Shown here: positions 1 through 9,505 of the stretch, one piece after another
How positions within the stretch are numbered: position 1 is the stretch's first letter
How the letters are laid out: each line of letters opens with the position of its first letter
Source: Promethearchaeia archaeon
GTDB taxonomy: Archaea; Asgardarchaeota; Lokiarchaeia; Sigyniarchaeales; SOKP01
NCBI GenBank assembly: GCA_029856155.1
Contig: JAHQWL010000055.1
Coordinates: 1 to 64,000 of the forward strand
Direction: 5' to 3'
Length of the DNA stretch: 64,000 nt
Notes under the pieces: model-generated
Database searches by the model: none
Told to the model about the DNA's origin: nothing
Seen by the model: only the letters and a program-made list of their open reading frames with translations
Position numbers and translations under genes: made by a program

Positions 1-1001
1 TAAGACTTTCACCTCCTAATTTTAAACGCTTTATCCAGACTCGCTCTTTTGACTTAATATATGGCGGTGGGGAAGCTAATGTTGCGGTTTCATTAGCTAA
101 TTATGGAATTCCTGTTGACTTTATAACAAAATTACCAAATAATGAAATTGGTAACGCTTGTATTCAATTTCTAAGACAGTTCGGCGTAAATACAAATAAT
201 GTCGTGAGAGGAGGGAACAGAATAGGAATTTATTTTCTCGAGATGGGATCCTCTGTTCGTCCAAGTAAAGTTATTTATGATAGAGCACATTCAGCTATAT
301 CTGAAGCTAGCTCCGACGATTTTAATTGGAATAAAATTTTTGAAGGTGCTTCCTGGTTTCATTGGACTGGTATTACACCTGCAATTTCACAGAATCTGGC
401 AAAAATTTGTCTTGAAGCTGTAAAAGTTGCAAAAGAGAAAAATATTATAATATCATGCGATTTAAATTATCGTAATCAACTGTGGAATTATGGAAAAACC
501 CCAAATGAAGTAATACCCAACTTACTAAAATATTCCGATATAGCAATTGGCAATGAAGAAGATGCTGACAAAGTCCTAGGTATTAAGGCTCCGGATACAG
601 ATGTGACTTCGGGAAAACTTAATGCTGAGAATTATAAATATGTAGTCGAAGAAATATTTAAACAATATCCAAACCTAAAAAATATTGCAATTACTTTAAG
701 AGGATCAATATCTGCTAGCTATAATACGTGGTCAGCGGTTCTTTATGACGGAACTAATATGTATATTGGTCCTCAATATGAAATCAACCCAATCGTGGAT
801 AGAGTGGGCGGAGGAGACTCTTTTATGGGAGGATTAATCTATGGTCTAATCAAATATAAAGATAATCTGCAAAATGCCCTAAATTTTGCTATAGCTGCTT
901 CTTGTCTAAAACACACGATATTAGGTGATTTTAATTTAGTTTCTATTGATGAAGTTCTTAAATTAATGGGTGGAGATACTTCTGGAAGAGTATCAAGATA
1001 A
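1..1001 (+). CDS. PfkB-family sugar kinase, probably 2-keto-3-deoxygluconate kinase (5' end outside window)
   Basis: Phosphorylates a sugar or sugar acid with ATP; in archaea this subgroup usually acts on 2-keto-3-deoxygluconate. The frame is open from base 3, so the gene starts left of the window; the first ATG at 204 is internal. The PfkB N-terminal signature GGGEANVAVSLANYG is coded at about 63-107, upstream of that ATG, proving the longer reading. The C-terminal signature DRVGGGDSFMGG holds the catalytic Asp and the anion hole, at about 801-836. The stop is followed after 24 bases by the BKACE gene on the same strand, so the two are probably co-transcribed. The family is certain; the substrate is inferred from similarity to KDG kinases and the sugar-degradation neighbours. 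Confidence 0.85.
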   Translation, partial: RLSPPNFKRFIQTRSFDLIYGGGEANVAVSLANYGIPVDFITKLPNNEIGNACIQFLRQFGVNTNNVVRGGNRIGIYFLEMGSSVRPSKVIYDRAHSAISEASSDDFNWNKIFEGASWFHWTGITPAISQNLAKICLEAVKVAKEKNIIISCDLNYRNQLWNYGKTPNEVIPNLLKYSDIAIGNEEDADKVLGIKAPDTDVTSGKLNAENYKYVVEEIFKQYPNLKNIAITLRGSISASYNTWSAVLYDGTNMYIGPQYEINPIVDRVGGGDSFMGGLIYGLIKYKDNLQNALNFAIAASCLKHTILGDFNLVSIDEVLKLMGGDTSGRVSR

Positions 1002-1025
1002 TTTACATAAGAGGCTAATAATATA

Positions 1026-1832
1026 ATGAAAGATTATAAAAAAATAATTATAACTGCTACTACAGCAAATTCATGGATTTATCCCGAAGTTAAGAATTGG
1101 GCTCAAACCACTGATCAATTAATAGATGATGTAGTAGAGTGTTATGAAGCTGGTGCTGCAGTTGCGCATGTTCATCTTCCCCGCGGAGAAGAAGTCGAGA
1201 CTGTTAAAAGAATTAGAGAAAAATGTGATATCATTATACAAGCTGGTATGTCAAGCGAATCAATCCCAAAAAGAGAGGGAGATTTTAAATCAAAATCAGA
1301 AATGATGTCAGTTATGTTAACTCATCATGCAGAGCATTTTACTCAATTGAAAGTTGATATTTTGCATCCGCTAAAGGAATTAGAAGACTATTGTAAAATG
1401 TGTAAAGATCATAATATAAAACCAGAGTGGGAAGTTTGGCATCAGGGGTCATATTGGAATCTGAATTATTTAATTAATAAAAATTTGTTAGAATGGTCAA
1501 AACCTCATATCTTAACGTTATTCTTTAATTGGCCGGGGGGAACATGGTCAGCTCCAAGTTATGATGAATATGTTCATAGAAGAAAGCATATTCCACCTAA
1601 TTGTGTTCATACAGTTAGTGTAATGGGTGAAGAACAGATGAAGTTATTAGTTTTTGTTCTTACTCATGGTGGAAATATAAGGGTTGGCACAGAAGATTAC
1701 CCTTTTATCGCAAAAGGAGTGCCTGCAAAAAATAACGCTGAAATTATAAAAAATTATATTGATATTTGTAGACATGTCGGTCGTGATGTTGCTGATCCTT
1801 CCGAAGCAAGAGGAATACTGGGATTAAAATAA
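1026..1832 (+). CDS. BKACE family enzyme (beta-keto acid cleavage, DUF849)
   Basis: Members cleave a beta-keto acid with acetyl-CoA in a retro-Claisen type reaction; the founding member is 3-keto-5-aminohexanoate cleavage enzyme of lysine fermentation. The 268 residues are near the usual length of about 270-300. The TIM-barrel start KIIITATTANSW, the segment YEAGAAVAHVHLPRGEE with the metal-binding HxH, and the late GGNIRVGTEDY strand are all recognisable. The usual HxHxRD is changed to HVHLPRGEE, which may mean a different substrate. A GAGG ribosome site lies about 15 bases before ATG. It follows the KDG-kinase-like gene by 24 bases. The specific beta-keto acid cannot be read from sequence. 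Confidence 0.8.
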   Translation: MKDYKKIIITATTANSWIYPEVKNWAQTTDQLIDDVVECYEAGAAVAHVHLPRGEEVETVKRIREKCDIIIQAGMSSESIPKREGDFKSKSEMMSVMLTHHAEHFTQLKVDILHPLKELEDYCKMCKDHNIKPEWEVWHQGSYWNLNYLINKNLLEWSKPHILTLFFNWPGGTWSAPSYDEYVHRRKHIPPNCVHTVSVMGEEQMKLLVFVLTHGGNIRVGTEDYPFIAKGVPAKNNAEIIKNYIDICRHVGRDVADPSEARGILGLK

Positions 1833-1920
1833 AAAAATTGTATTTTTCCTTCTAATTCAGTTAATTATAACTAAATCTTTTTTTTTGATTTTTAAGCCAT
1901 TTCCAGAAAAGTCAGTAAGC

Positions 1921-1929
1921 TTTATATAA
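1921..1929 (+). promoter_or_regulatory. TATA-like box upstream of the first NIPA-like gene
   Basis: TTTATATAA lies about 80 bases before the ATG at 2003, in the 170-base gap after the BKACE gene. It would start transcription near 1950 and leave a leader of about 50 bases. This separates the cassette starting at 2003 from the upstream kinase-BKACE pair. It is a pattern match only. Confidence 0.4.
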
Positions 1930-2002
1930 ACTTAAGATGAATTTTTTATCATTATATATTTTTCTTAATTATAAAAGAAGCAAAAATAAGTGTTGAGAAA
2001 AA

Positions 2003-2893
2003 ATGAATGGTACTTTTTATTTATTAGGTGTTTTTTTAGCAATATTATCTGGAAGTATAAATAATATTGGGTTAGTGTTCCAAAAAAAAGTAGTTAATGA
2101 AGTAGCCTCTGACGCAAAATTCTTTAGAAGTTTAGTGAAAAAACCTCTTTGGGTAACAGGGTTATTAATGGAATTGTTAATAGGCTCAGTTTTTTTTATG
2201 ATTGCTCAAGTTTATATTGGTCCAGCATTAATTCCAGGTTTGATGGCATTCGGTTTAATTTTTCTCGCTATTGGGTCGGTTAAAATTGTTGGTGAGACTT
2301 TAAAAAAGGAAGAAATCATAGGAATTATTTTAATGATTTTAGCGATCTTTCTCTTGGGTCTTTCTGAATTAAGTATAGATATTACTGGCATAAACATATT
2401 AGCTCTTGATCTTGTAGTTAACATGACTATTTTTACGATTGTTTTATTTGTAGGTTCAATCATATGTGAGATTTTACAAAGAAAAACTGAAAAATTTAAA
2501 GGCATGTTATTAGCCATATCCTCAGGATTCCAATTTTCTCTTACTAATTTTTGGATCGCACCTTTAATGGCTGTAATCGCTCATGTATTTGGAGGAAATG
2601 CCACTTTAGGAGAACTTTTCTTATTTATAGCTTGTGCTGTTATTTTGATTACAGCTAGTATTATAGGAATAATGAAAATTCAACAATCATTTCAAGTAGG
2701 TAACGCTAGTCGAATGATTCCTATTCAGCAAGTACCTATGCAAATTACACCAGTAATAGCATACTTTTTTGTTTTTATGCTCATGGCCCCTACAATCTTT
2801 TCTATCATATATGTGATTGGTGGTGTTGTTTTAATAGTGTTTAGTTCATTTTTATTAGCGAAAAGACAAGCACAATTAGAAGCTATAAAATAA
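2003..2893 (+). CDS. NIPA-like / DMT-superfamily membrane transporter (copy A)
   Basis: A 296-residue polytopic membrane protein with about nine hydrophobic segments. The N-terminus has the pattern of NIPA-type magnesium transporters in the drug/metabolite superfamily: an SGSINNIGLVFQKKVV segment, then PLWVTGLLMELLIGSVFFM and the GPALIPGLMAFGLIFLAIGS helix pair. The second half repeats the topology (VGNASRMIPIQQVPMQITPV). A paralogue of the same length lies at 18196-19086 on the other strand. Ten bases separate its stop from the PIG-L deacetylase, so the two are co-transcribed. The substrate is unknown; magnesium is only a family association, and a small-metabolite exporter fits the sugar context equally well. 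Confidence 0.75.
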   Translation: MNGTFYLLGVFLAILSGSINNIGLVFQKKVVNEVASDAKFFRSLVKKPLWVTGLLMELLIGSVFFMIAQVYIGPALIPGLMAFGLIFLAIGSVKIVGETLKKEEIIGIILMILAIFLLGLSELSIDITGINILALDLVVNMTIFTIVLFVGSIICEILQRKTEKFKGMLLAISSGFQFSLTNFWIAPLMAVIAHVFGGNATLGELFLFIACAVILITASIIGIMKIQQSFQVGNASRMIPIQQVPMQITPVIAYFFVFMLMAPTIFSIIYVIGGVVLIVFSSFLLAKRQAQLEAIK

Positions 2894-2903
2894 GGTTAGA
2901 CAA

Positions 2904-3698
2904 ATGGCAAAAATAATTTTCTTTCAACCACATCCAGATGACTTAGAACTTAACTGTGGTCATATTATTCATTACCTTGCAACAAAAAGTAAAAATAAGC
3001 ACATCATTAAGATAGCTTCAACCACAAAAGGAGAATATGGGCTTCCTGGTGCTCAGTATGATAAATTTAAAGGTGACTTTCTAGCAAAAGTCAGAACACG
3101 AGAATTATGCAATGCCCAAAGTATTCATGGAATACCTCCTGAAAATATTCACTTTTTTGGATATGTTGATGGTTTAGTAGAATTTACTAAAGATTTTACA
3201 AATGAAATTGCTGAATATTTAAAGAAGGAAAAACCAGATGTAATTTTCGCACCGGAAGCAATTTATACGTCTTATTACCACAGGGATCACGTAAATACAG
3301 GTAAGGCAATATATTACTGTATTCATAACAAATTAATCGATTTTACTCCGATTCTTTATTTTTATTCGACATTAAGTCCAAATTTTTTCTTCGGTTTTAA
3401 GAAAGAGGATTTCTCTTTAATCGATCAATTACTAGCTTGCCATAAAACCCAATTTTGGTTGATAAATTATGTAACATGGACTTATAGACCAAAAACAAGA
3501 TTAGCTGGAAGGAAGTTAAGCGGTTGGAGATATGCCGAGAAATACCGAAGAGTTTATTTTCACAAAAATAATACAAAATTGAATAAACCATCATTGATAG
3601 TTCAAATGTTAAGTCATTGGTATTCAAGCATGCCTTTTTTTAAAGCTAAATACCCACAAGATGTGTTAGCAGAGCTTAAAAAAAAAGGAAAAATCTAA
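2904..3698 (+). CDS. PIG-L (LmbE-like) zinc deacetylase (copy A)
   Basis: Family members remove an acetyl group from N-acetylglucosamine-type substrates such as GlcNAc-PI, diacetylchitobiose or mycothiol precursors. The zinc site is visible: HPDD (H10, D13) at the N-terminus and YYHRDHVNTG with H129. Length is 264 residues, normal for the family. It starts 10 bases after the membrane-protein gene, with an AAGG-like ribosome site. The paralogue at 17384-18172 matches 75 of the first 100 residues by my hand count. The C-terminal part (about 165-264) is basic and rich in aromatics. The deacetylase family is clear; the N-acetylated substrate is not known. Confidence 0.85.
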   Translation: MAKIIFFQPHPDDLELNCGHIIHYLATKSKNKHIIKIASTTKGEYGLPGAQYDKFKGDFLAKVRTRELCNAQSIHGIPPENIHFFGYVDGLVEFTKDFTNEIAEYLKKEKPDVIFAPEAIYTSYYHRDHVNTGKAIYYCIHNKLIDFTPILYFYSTLSPNFFFGFKKEDFSLIDQLLACHKTQFWLINYVTWTYRPKTRLAGRKLSGWRYAEKYRRVYFHKNNTKLNKPSLIVQMLSHWYSSMPFFKAKYPQDVLAELKKKGKI

Positions 3699-3849
3699 AA
3701 TATTCAAGGAGAATATGAATAAGGTTTTTAGTGTAAAATAAGTATAATAAAACTATATAAAGAACAAAAACAAAATAATCTCAATATATAATTAAGAATT
3801 TATTAAAAAGTTTGAAATTATATTTACTAAAAGAATTGAGGTGTTTTTT

Positions 3850-4191
3850 TTGGCAACTAATGAAGAAGTTAAAGAAGCATTAAATAAATGGGTGAAGGTA
3901 TTAGACGATCCAGAGATTGCGGATGAATTTGAAGGATTTAATAAAACCATGCAATTTGAATTTTCAGACATAAATTATAAAGTAAAAATGATTTTTGAAA
4001 ATAAAACAGCAAGATTAGAGGAAGGTTTTGATGAAAATGCTGAAATGGGTTTAGAAATTAATTCCGATCTTTTTGTAGGTATTGCTACCGGCGAAGTTGA
4101 TCCAATGGAAGCGTTTATGGAAGGAGAACTTAAAACAAAGGGCGATATGAACTCATTACAGAGACTAGAAGTCTTCATGGATATTGAATAG
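3850..4191 (+). CDS. SCP2 sterol-carrier-like domain protein
   Basis: A small acidic protein of about 113 residues with the SCP-2 fold pattern: a central amphipathic part, then the conserved tail with residues like LFVGIATGEVDPMEAFMEGELKTKGD, split here as LFVGIATGEVDPMEAF followed by EGELKTKGD. Such domains bind lipids or acyl-CoA. The open frame begins with GTG at 3841, but GAGGTG there is better read as the ribosome site for TTG at 3850, so I place the start at TTG. It sits between the PIG-L and M24 genes of copy A and has no counterpart in copy B. Its role in the cassette is unknown. Confidence 0.75.
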   Translation: MATNEEVKEALNKWVKVLDDPEIADEFEGFNKTMQFEFSDINYKVKMIFENKTARLEEGFDENAEMGLEINSDLFVGIATGEVDPMEAFMEGELKTKGDMNSLQRLEVFMDIE

Positions 4192-4273
4192 CGAATTTTT
4201 GTTAGAATTAATTTTTTTTAAAATTTTTTAATAAAATAATTACATTTTAAAAATTATTTTGGCTTGATAATAA

Positions 4274-5398
4274 ATGGAACCAATTGGTTTTAATAAAGAA
4301 AGAACTCGTAATGTTTTAGAAGAGCACGATATTGATGTGTTAATTGCCTCTACTCCTGTAAATGTTTTTTATTTAACGGGTTTACCAACATTACATGTTG
4401 CTCCAAATCCTATTTTATACGTTTTATATAATCAATACCCGAGTTTATCTTTAGTTCGGAGAGATGGTGAGGAAAGTTTGATAATGTGGATAACTTATCG
4501 TAGCGCAGATAAATTTTCATGGGTAAGTGATATTCATGGAATAGGATCTCCTAAAGGTGCTATGGTATCAGTATCCGATAAGATTGAAGAATGGGGTTTA
4601 TCAATTAGTAAGATAGGGTATGAATCCCTTATGCCTTCTTATCAATCTGAATATCTGAGGAATAAATTTCCAAATGCGACATTTGTTAATGGTGATCAAG
4701 CTTTTTTAGATATGCGTTTAATCAAATCTGAAGAAGAAGTAAAAAGAATAAAAAAATCAACACAAATTTCTGAAAAAGCTATATTGAATATGATTGAAGC
4801 ATCTTATGAAGGAATTACTGATGTTGAATTATTACAAATCGCTCGGAAAACAATCGTTGATGAGGGTGCAGAAGGTTGGGATCATTTAACAATGAATTTG
4901 GGACCCTCTGATCCTGAAGCTCCAGGAGTAGGAACTACTCTGAAAGCAGGAGATCTTAATAGATTTGACATTGGAACTATTTGGAAAGGATATGTTTCAG
5001 ATGTCAGTCGAGAGTTAGTGATAGGACGAATACCTGATGGTGCAGAGGAGATTATGAATAATCTGATAGAAATACAAGAGTTCTGTGAACAAAGTATTTA
5101 CCCTGGATTAAATATAAAAGAATTATACAGTAATGCAAGTAAATTTAGTAAATCTCTAATAAAGAGAGGGAGAGCCTTCGTAACAGGTCACAGTATTGGT
5201 TTAGAATGTGAAGAAACTCATTTATTTAGTCCAATAAAAAAATTAGATCGACCATTTGAAGAGAATATGGTTTTTGATATTGAAATCTGGCAGAATTTCA
5301 AAAATCAAGGATTAATGGGAATTGAAGATTGTTATAGAATAAAAAGTAATGGTTGCGAGAGGCTGTCAAGTTTAGACAAGAAAATTTATGTTAAATAA
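4274..5398 (+). CDS. M24 metallopeptidase, Xaa-Pro dipeptidase/creatinase-like (copy A)
   Basis: A pita-bread-fold hydrolase of 374 residues. The N-terminal creatinase-type domain (about 1-150) precedes the catalytic domain. All five expected metal ligands are present: D232 (FDIG), D243 (VSDVSR), H306 (GHSIGL), E337 (DIEIW) and E351 (GIEDCY). Members cleave Xaa-Pro peptides or related C-N bonds such as creatine. The copy at 16188-17309 keeps the ligands and matches about 165 of the first 250 residues. The strong conservation of TPVNVFY..G.PTLHVAPNPI in both suggests the same substrate. Given sugar and PIG-L neighbours, a non-peptide amide is possible. The peptidase fold is certain; the substrate is not. 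Confidence 0.85.
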   Translation: MEPIGFNKERTRNVLEEHDIDVLIASTPVNVFYLTGLPTLHVAPNPILYVLYNQYPSLSLVRRDGEESLIMWITYRSADKFSWVSDIHGIGSPKGAMVSVSDKIEEWGLSISKIGYESLMPSYQSEYLRNKFPNATFVNGDQAFLDMRLIKSEEEVKRIKKSTQISEKAILNMIEASYEGITDVELLQIARKTIVDEGAEGWDHLTMNLGPSDPEAPGVGTTLKAGDLNRFDIGTIWKGYVSDVSRELVIGRIPDGAEEIMNNLIEIQEFCEQSIYPGLNIKELYSNASKFSKSLIKRGRAFVTGHSIGLECEETHLFSPIKKLDRPFEENMVFDIEIWQNFKNQGLMGIEDCYRIKSNGCERLSSLDKKIYVK

Positions 5399-5455
5399 AT
5401 ATCAAATCATTAAAATTTAATACAAATTTATAAAATATCATTGGAGGTTAATTAA

Positions 5456-6592
5456 ATGAGTGATTATGTAAAGTTTGGAATAATCGGAGCGGGTTCTGCT
5501 GTCTGGCGCTACCACAAACTTGGTACGAAAAATAATCCAAAAATTAAATTTATTTCTGGTTATGATGTCGATGATAAGAAGTTAGCTAAAGCAGCTAAAT
5601 ATTCAAAATTAGAACCTTATTCGAACTTAGATGGTTTTTTCAAAAGTGATATCGATGCGGTTATGGTTTTAGTACCACATTATCTACACAAAGATTTAGT
5701 CATTGCAGCAGCCGAAGCCGGAAAACATGTCATCTGTGAAAAACCTATGGCAACCACACTTGAGGAATGTGATGAGATGATAGCAGCCACGAAGAAGGCT
5801 GGTATAAAATTTATGATCGCAGAGAATCATCGATTCCTACCAGCTCATCAATTTATAAAAGATGCTATAGAACGTGGATTTATTGGAGATGTATTTCTTG
5901 GTCGAACTTATGAAGGTGCGTATGCTGCTTCACAATTTTTTGGTACTGATGATTGGAGTTTTACATACTCTAAAGGTGGTGGCGGTGTAGTTTCAGATCA
6001 AGGAGTACATAAGTTTACCATGCTAAATTGGATTCTTGGAGACGTCGATTCAGCTCAATGCTGGTTAAGTAAGACTTTGAAATCGCCCCCTAATAAAGGA
6101 GAAGATACAGCCATAATTCTATTACGCTATAAATGCGGTGCTATTGTGACAGTGGATATTTCCTCAAGTACAGTACATCCGCTTACAAATAAAACAGAAT
6201 TACACGGAACAAAAGGTACGATTTTTGAAGATCATGACTGGGAGAGACCTGTTAAAATACTTTCCTCTCATCCTGAGGCTGAAGTAAAGGGAGAGTATTA
6301 TAGTCCTGAAATCGAACATGGACCTTTTCCAGATTATTATAAAATATCCATGGGCCATGAAGATGCATATTTTGCTGAATGTATTTTAGAAGATAAGAAA
6401 CCAGAATTTACACCAGAAGAAGCAAGACAAGGTGTTGCAGTGGTTCTCTTAGCATATCTATCTGCTAAAAATGGAAGAATGACTTCGATGGATGAATTAA
6501 TTGAAGTTTATAAAAAAGAAGGAACAAGGAGTATATTAGAAGGACTTGGAGAAGTAACACAAAAAAATTATGTTAATTTGAATTGGGATTAA
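5456..6592 (+). CDS. Gfo/Idh/MocA-family NAD(P)-dependent oxidoreductase (copy A)
   Basis: Oxidises or reduces a sugar or sugar-derived alcohol with NAD(P). The N-terminal Rossmann motif FGIIGAGSA (residues about 7-15) and the catalytic CEKPMATT motif (about 94-101) are clear, followed by a GGGVVSDQGVHKFTMLNW segment typical of the C-terminal substrate domain. Length is 378 residues, usual for the family. A strong ribosome site, GGAGG, lies 8 bases before the ATG. A paralogue is at 13417-14541 and a decayed one at 11608-11799. It ends the copy A same-strand run from 2003. The substrate is unknown. Confidence 0.88.
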   Translation: MSDYVKFGIIGAGSAVWRYHKLGTKNNPKIKFISGYDVDDKKLAKAAKYSKLEPYSNLDGFFKSDIDAVMVLVPHYLHKDLVIAAAEAGKHVICEKPMATTLEECDEMIAATKKAGIKFMIAENHRFLPAHQFIKDAIERGFIGDVFLGRTYEGAYAASQFFGTDDWSFTYSKGGGGVVSDQGVHKFTMLNWILGDVDSAQCWLSKTLKSPPNKGEDTAIILLRYKCGAIVTVDISSSTVHPLTNKTELHGTKGTIFEDHDWERPVKILSSHPEAEVKGEYYSPEIEHGPFPDYYKISMGHEDAYFAECILEDKKPEFTPEEARQGVAVVLLAYLSAKNGRMTSMDELIEVYKKEGTRSILEGLGEVTQKNYVNLNWD

Positions 6593-6619
6593 AGGATATA
6601 TTAATTATTTAAGATAAGT

Positions 6620-8542
6620 TCAAATTTTTGTAATTTTTACTGTATGGATTCCATTTTCTTTGATGATTATAGATACTAATTGATTTTTTTCATCTTTTTG
6701 TATTTCACCCTCTGATACATCTATATTATAACCGTTTGGATAATGGATTTTTGGAATAAAAATAGTTGTTGAACCATTTATGGAAACATCACCGTCAAAC
6801 TCAAAATGAAAGAATCCTTCCTTCATTTGAAAATCCATTTTTTTTGGAATGCCGGTACAACGAATGAAATGTGGGCGACAGAAACCCTTAATTGCTCTTC
6901 CACCGCTATTAATATCATCTGGATTAACTTTTTGATCTATACTATAAATTGATAAATCCTCTAAATTCCACAAATCCCCCCATTCGTTAGAATTATCTGG
7001 AGTATAATTCCATTGTAATGCATGTAATAAATTAGCATCCATAGCATTATAGTAATTATTTAGAGCTTTTACATGTGTTTTCCAAGCTTCATCCGGTGCA
7101 GATTTAAATTTTTCATAAGCTTCTTTATTATTTAGATCAAATGGTAATCCAAATTCCTCAATTATTGTAGGAATGCGCCCAAAAAAAGAATTAGAGTAAT
7201 CCTTAATATTTTCTAATTGTGAAATGAACATTTGTTTAACATTTTTTTTACCTATAACCGGAGATCCTGTAATTAGATTATAATTAGCTTTAAGCATTGC
7301 TTTTTTTGTACCCGTTGTTGCTACATCGTACCAGTGGGCAGCATGTACACTATTAGATGGTATATCTAATTCAAATACTTCTCCTTTCATCACGCTTTCC
7401 ATAGGTCCTGTAAGAAATATTATTGCATTTGAAAATACTGTTCTGATTGCTTCAGTATAAGCTTTTAAGAAAGAAGAAAAATAATCTCGATAGAAATCAA
7501 TTTTATCTCCATTTTTATAGAGAAAATATTCATTTTTCAAAATCTGTGGATTTCCAACCTCATCTAATCCCCATAGACCCTCTTTTTTCCATATATCTTC
7601 AAATCCTTTTAACCAACATGATATTTTTCTTTGATTTAACTCATCTTTTCTTGTTTCTTTAATACCAAATCTTTTAACTTCTTGATATCCAATAGTTCTA
7701 GAATATCCTGCTCCTGTAAGCATAGCATCTATAGGAGTAAAAACATGTCCCATCACATCAGATTTTCCTTCCCACTCACTTCCATCGACATATTTACCAA
7801 TCCAGCCTTCAGGAGGTTCATTTAATATATCGAATCCTAGTACATGTGAATTATCTTTTACCCTCGATGCTACTTGTTTCATAGCATCAAAGAAATGATT
7901 CTGGAAGTAATCTTGAGCGTTTTTTCCATCAATTAAACATGAAGGTGCAAAATCCTTTCCACCAAAAAATAAAGTCCACATTGTTCCATTCGCAAATCTA
8001 TAAGTATTCCCCGTCCAATGCATTGGAAGATATTTTGCAAGGTCATTAGGGTCATATCTAAGTTGCATTGCAAGTGCTGCCTCAGAGCTTTCAAATTTAG
8101 TGTAATCTAACCCTATTTTTTCAAATGTCCAACCGGGTGCCCCATCTCCACCAGTAATTCTACTCCAAACATCCTGATGAGAATCGATAAACGTATAAAA
8201 TTTATAACTTTCGGCAATCTTTAATACCTCTTCGAGATAATCTAAAAATTCTTTATCAAATTCTCCTGGTCCGCTGTGCTCAATTGCTTCCCAAGTTACC
8301 AAAAACCTGAGACAATTAAAACCCCAATGCTTTAAGCGTGAAAAATGTTCATCTGCCTTTTTTAGAGGAAATGGGCGACCAACAAAAGAAACGTCCCTAT
8401 GATCACTAAAATCAGTTTTTATATGGGTTGCCCCATTAGGAGTAAAAGGGACTTTTGAGCTTCCACCCAGATTCACACCCCTTAGTAATACTGTTCGGCC
8501 TTTATCGTCAATAAAATATTCATTTTTTACTCTTAATGTCAT
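6620..8542 (-). CDS. GH5 glycosidase, most like subfamily GH5_12 (steryl-glucosidase / glucosylceramidase type)
   Basis: A retaining beta-glycosidase of about 640 residues. It has the GH5 start LLRGVNLGGS, the acid/base Glu in GFDILNEPPEGW, and the probable nucleophile Glu in IIEEFGLPFD. Between them, GRPFPLKKADEHFSRLKHW, HQDVWSRITGGDGAPGWTF and TMWTLFFGGKDFAP closely recall fungal ergosteryl-beta-glucosidase/EGCrP2 proteins as I remember them. A C-terminal beta domain follows (about 560-640). There is no signal peptide, so it probably acts in the cytoplasm. The frame opens at a TTG (8551), but ATG at 8542 is the likelier start. It is convergent with the Gfo/Idh gene. The GH5 family is certain; the lipid-glucoside substrate is inference. 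Confidence 0.82.
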   Translation of the reverse strand: MTLRVKNEYFIDDKGRTVLLRGVNLGGSSKVPFTPNGATHIKTDFSDHRDVSFVGRPFPLKKADEHFSRLKHWGFNCLRFLVTWEAIEHSGPGEFDKEFLDYLEEVLKIAESYKFYTFIDSHQDVWSRITGGDGAPGWTFEKIGLDYTKFESSEAALAMQLRYDPNDLAKYLPMHWTGNTYRFANGTMWTLFFGGKDFAPSCLIDGKNAQDYFQNHFFDAMKQVASRVKDNSHVLGFDILNEPPEGWIGKYVDGSEWEGKSDVMGHVFTPIDAMLTGAGYSRTIGYQEVKRFGIKETRKDELNQRKISCWLKGFEDIWKKEGLWGLDEVGNPQILKNEYFLYKNGDKIDFYRDYFSSFLKAYTEAIRTVFSNAIIFLTGPMESVMKGEVFELDIPSNSVHAAHWYDVATTGTKKAMLKANYNLITGSPVIGKKNVKQMFISQLENIKDYSNSFFGRIPTIIEEFGLPFDLNNKEAYEKFKSAPDEAWKTHVKALNNYYNAMDANLLHALQWNYTPDNSNEWGDLWNLEDLSIYSIDQKVNPDDINSGGRAIKGFCRPHFIRCTGIPKKMDFQMKEGFFHFEFDGDVSINGSTTIFIPKIHYPNGYNIDVSEGEIQKDEKNQLVSIIIKENGIHTVKITKI

Positions 8543-8694
8543 TTTAATCAAATCATATTAGTTCTTCTTATGAGTTCTTATCAATAAATTGCTCTCTTTT
8601 CATTAAAGTTTTATGAAATAAAAATCAAATTTTATTTAATTTCAATGATATTAAACTATACTTATTCAAAATTTAAAGTAACAAAAATAAAAAA

Positions 8695-9444
8695 ATGAAA
8701 TTAAAAGGGAAGATAGCCGTTATAACGGGAGCTGGAGCTGGTATTGGTGAGGCAACCGCTCTCCTTTTTGCGAAAGAAGGTGCAAAAGTTTGTTGCAATT
8801 CAATATCCGAGTCAGCTAAGAATGTTGTAAGAAAAATTAAATCAACTGGAGGAGATGCAATATTCGTTCAAGCAGATGTTTCTGTAGAGGATGAAGCGAA
8901 ATTAATAATTGAAAAGACTATAGAAACTTATGGCAAAATAGATATTTTATTTAATAATGCTGGAATTGTACTTGGTGGAACAATAGATACAATATCTACA
9001 GAAGACTGGGATAGAACTATGGCTGTTAATGTTAGAGCTATATATTTAGTATCTAAATACGCAATCCCATACTTGAAAAAAACAAAAGGGACAATTATAA
9101 ATAATTCTTCCATCTTAGCTCTTAAAGGAATCAAAGATAGAGCAGCCTATACAGCCTCTAAGGGCGCTGTTCTATCAATGACAAGAGCAATGGCGGCAGA
9201 TTATATTGAAGATAAAGTTCGAATAAATGCAATCTGTCCTGGTACAACTGATACTCCCTCCCTGACAGAACGTATAAAAAGTCGTGGTGGAAATTATGAA
9301 CAAGTAAGACAACAGTATATTGCTCGCCAAAAAATGGGAAGACTTGGAACACCTCAAGAAATTGCGGAAGGTGTTTTATTTCTCGCTTTAAATGAATTTT
9401 GTACTGGTATTTCCCTTTCAATTGATGGTGGAATGAGTTTTTGA
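8695..9444 (+). CDS. SDR-family dehydrogenase (copy A)
   Basis: A classical short-chain dehydrogenase of 249 residues. It has the cofactor motif TGAGAGIGEA, NNAG, the catalytic Ser in NNSSILALKG, the YTASK Tyr-Lys pair and the C-terminal SIDGGMSF. It most resembles FabG/sugar-alcohol dehydrogenases; the cofactor preference is unclear. The stretch before ATG lacks a ribosome site, suggesting a leaderless message. With the SDR at 12583-13368 it forms the innermost pair of the mirrored gene set. In this context it probably oxidises a sugar hydroxyl, but the substrate is unknown. Confidence 0.88.
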   Translation: MKLKGKIAVITGAGAGIGEATALLFAKEGAKVCCNSISESAKNVVRKIKSTGGDAIFVQADVSVEDEAKLIIEKTIETYGKIDILFNNAGIVLGGTIDTISTEDWDRTMAVNVRAIYLVSKYAIPYLKKTKGTIINNSSILALKGIKDRAAYTASKGAVLSMTRAMAADYIEDKVRINAICPGTTDTPSLTERIKSRGGNYEQVRQQYIARQKMGRLGTPQEIAEGVLFLALNEFCTGISLSIDGGMSF

Positions 9445-9505
9445 ATTGTGTGGTTATAAAAACCCTCCTATATAAAAAAGAGAAGATTTAACATTGTAAA
9501 TGTTA

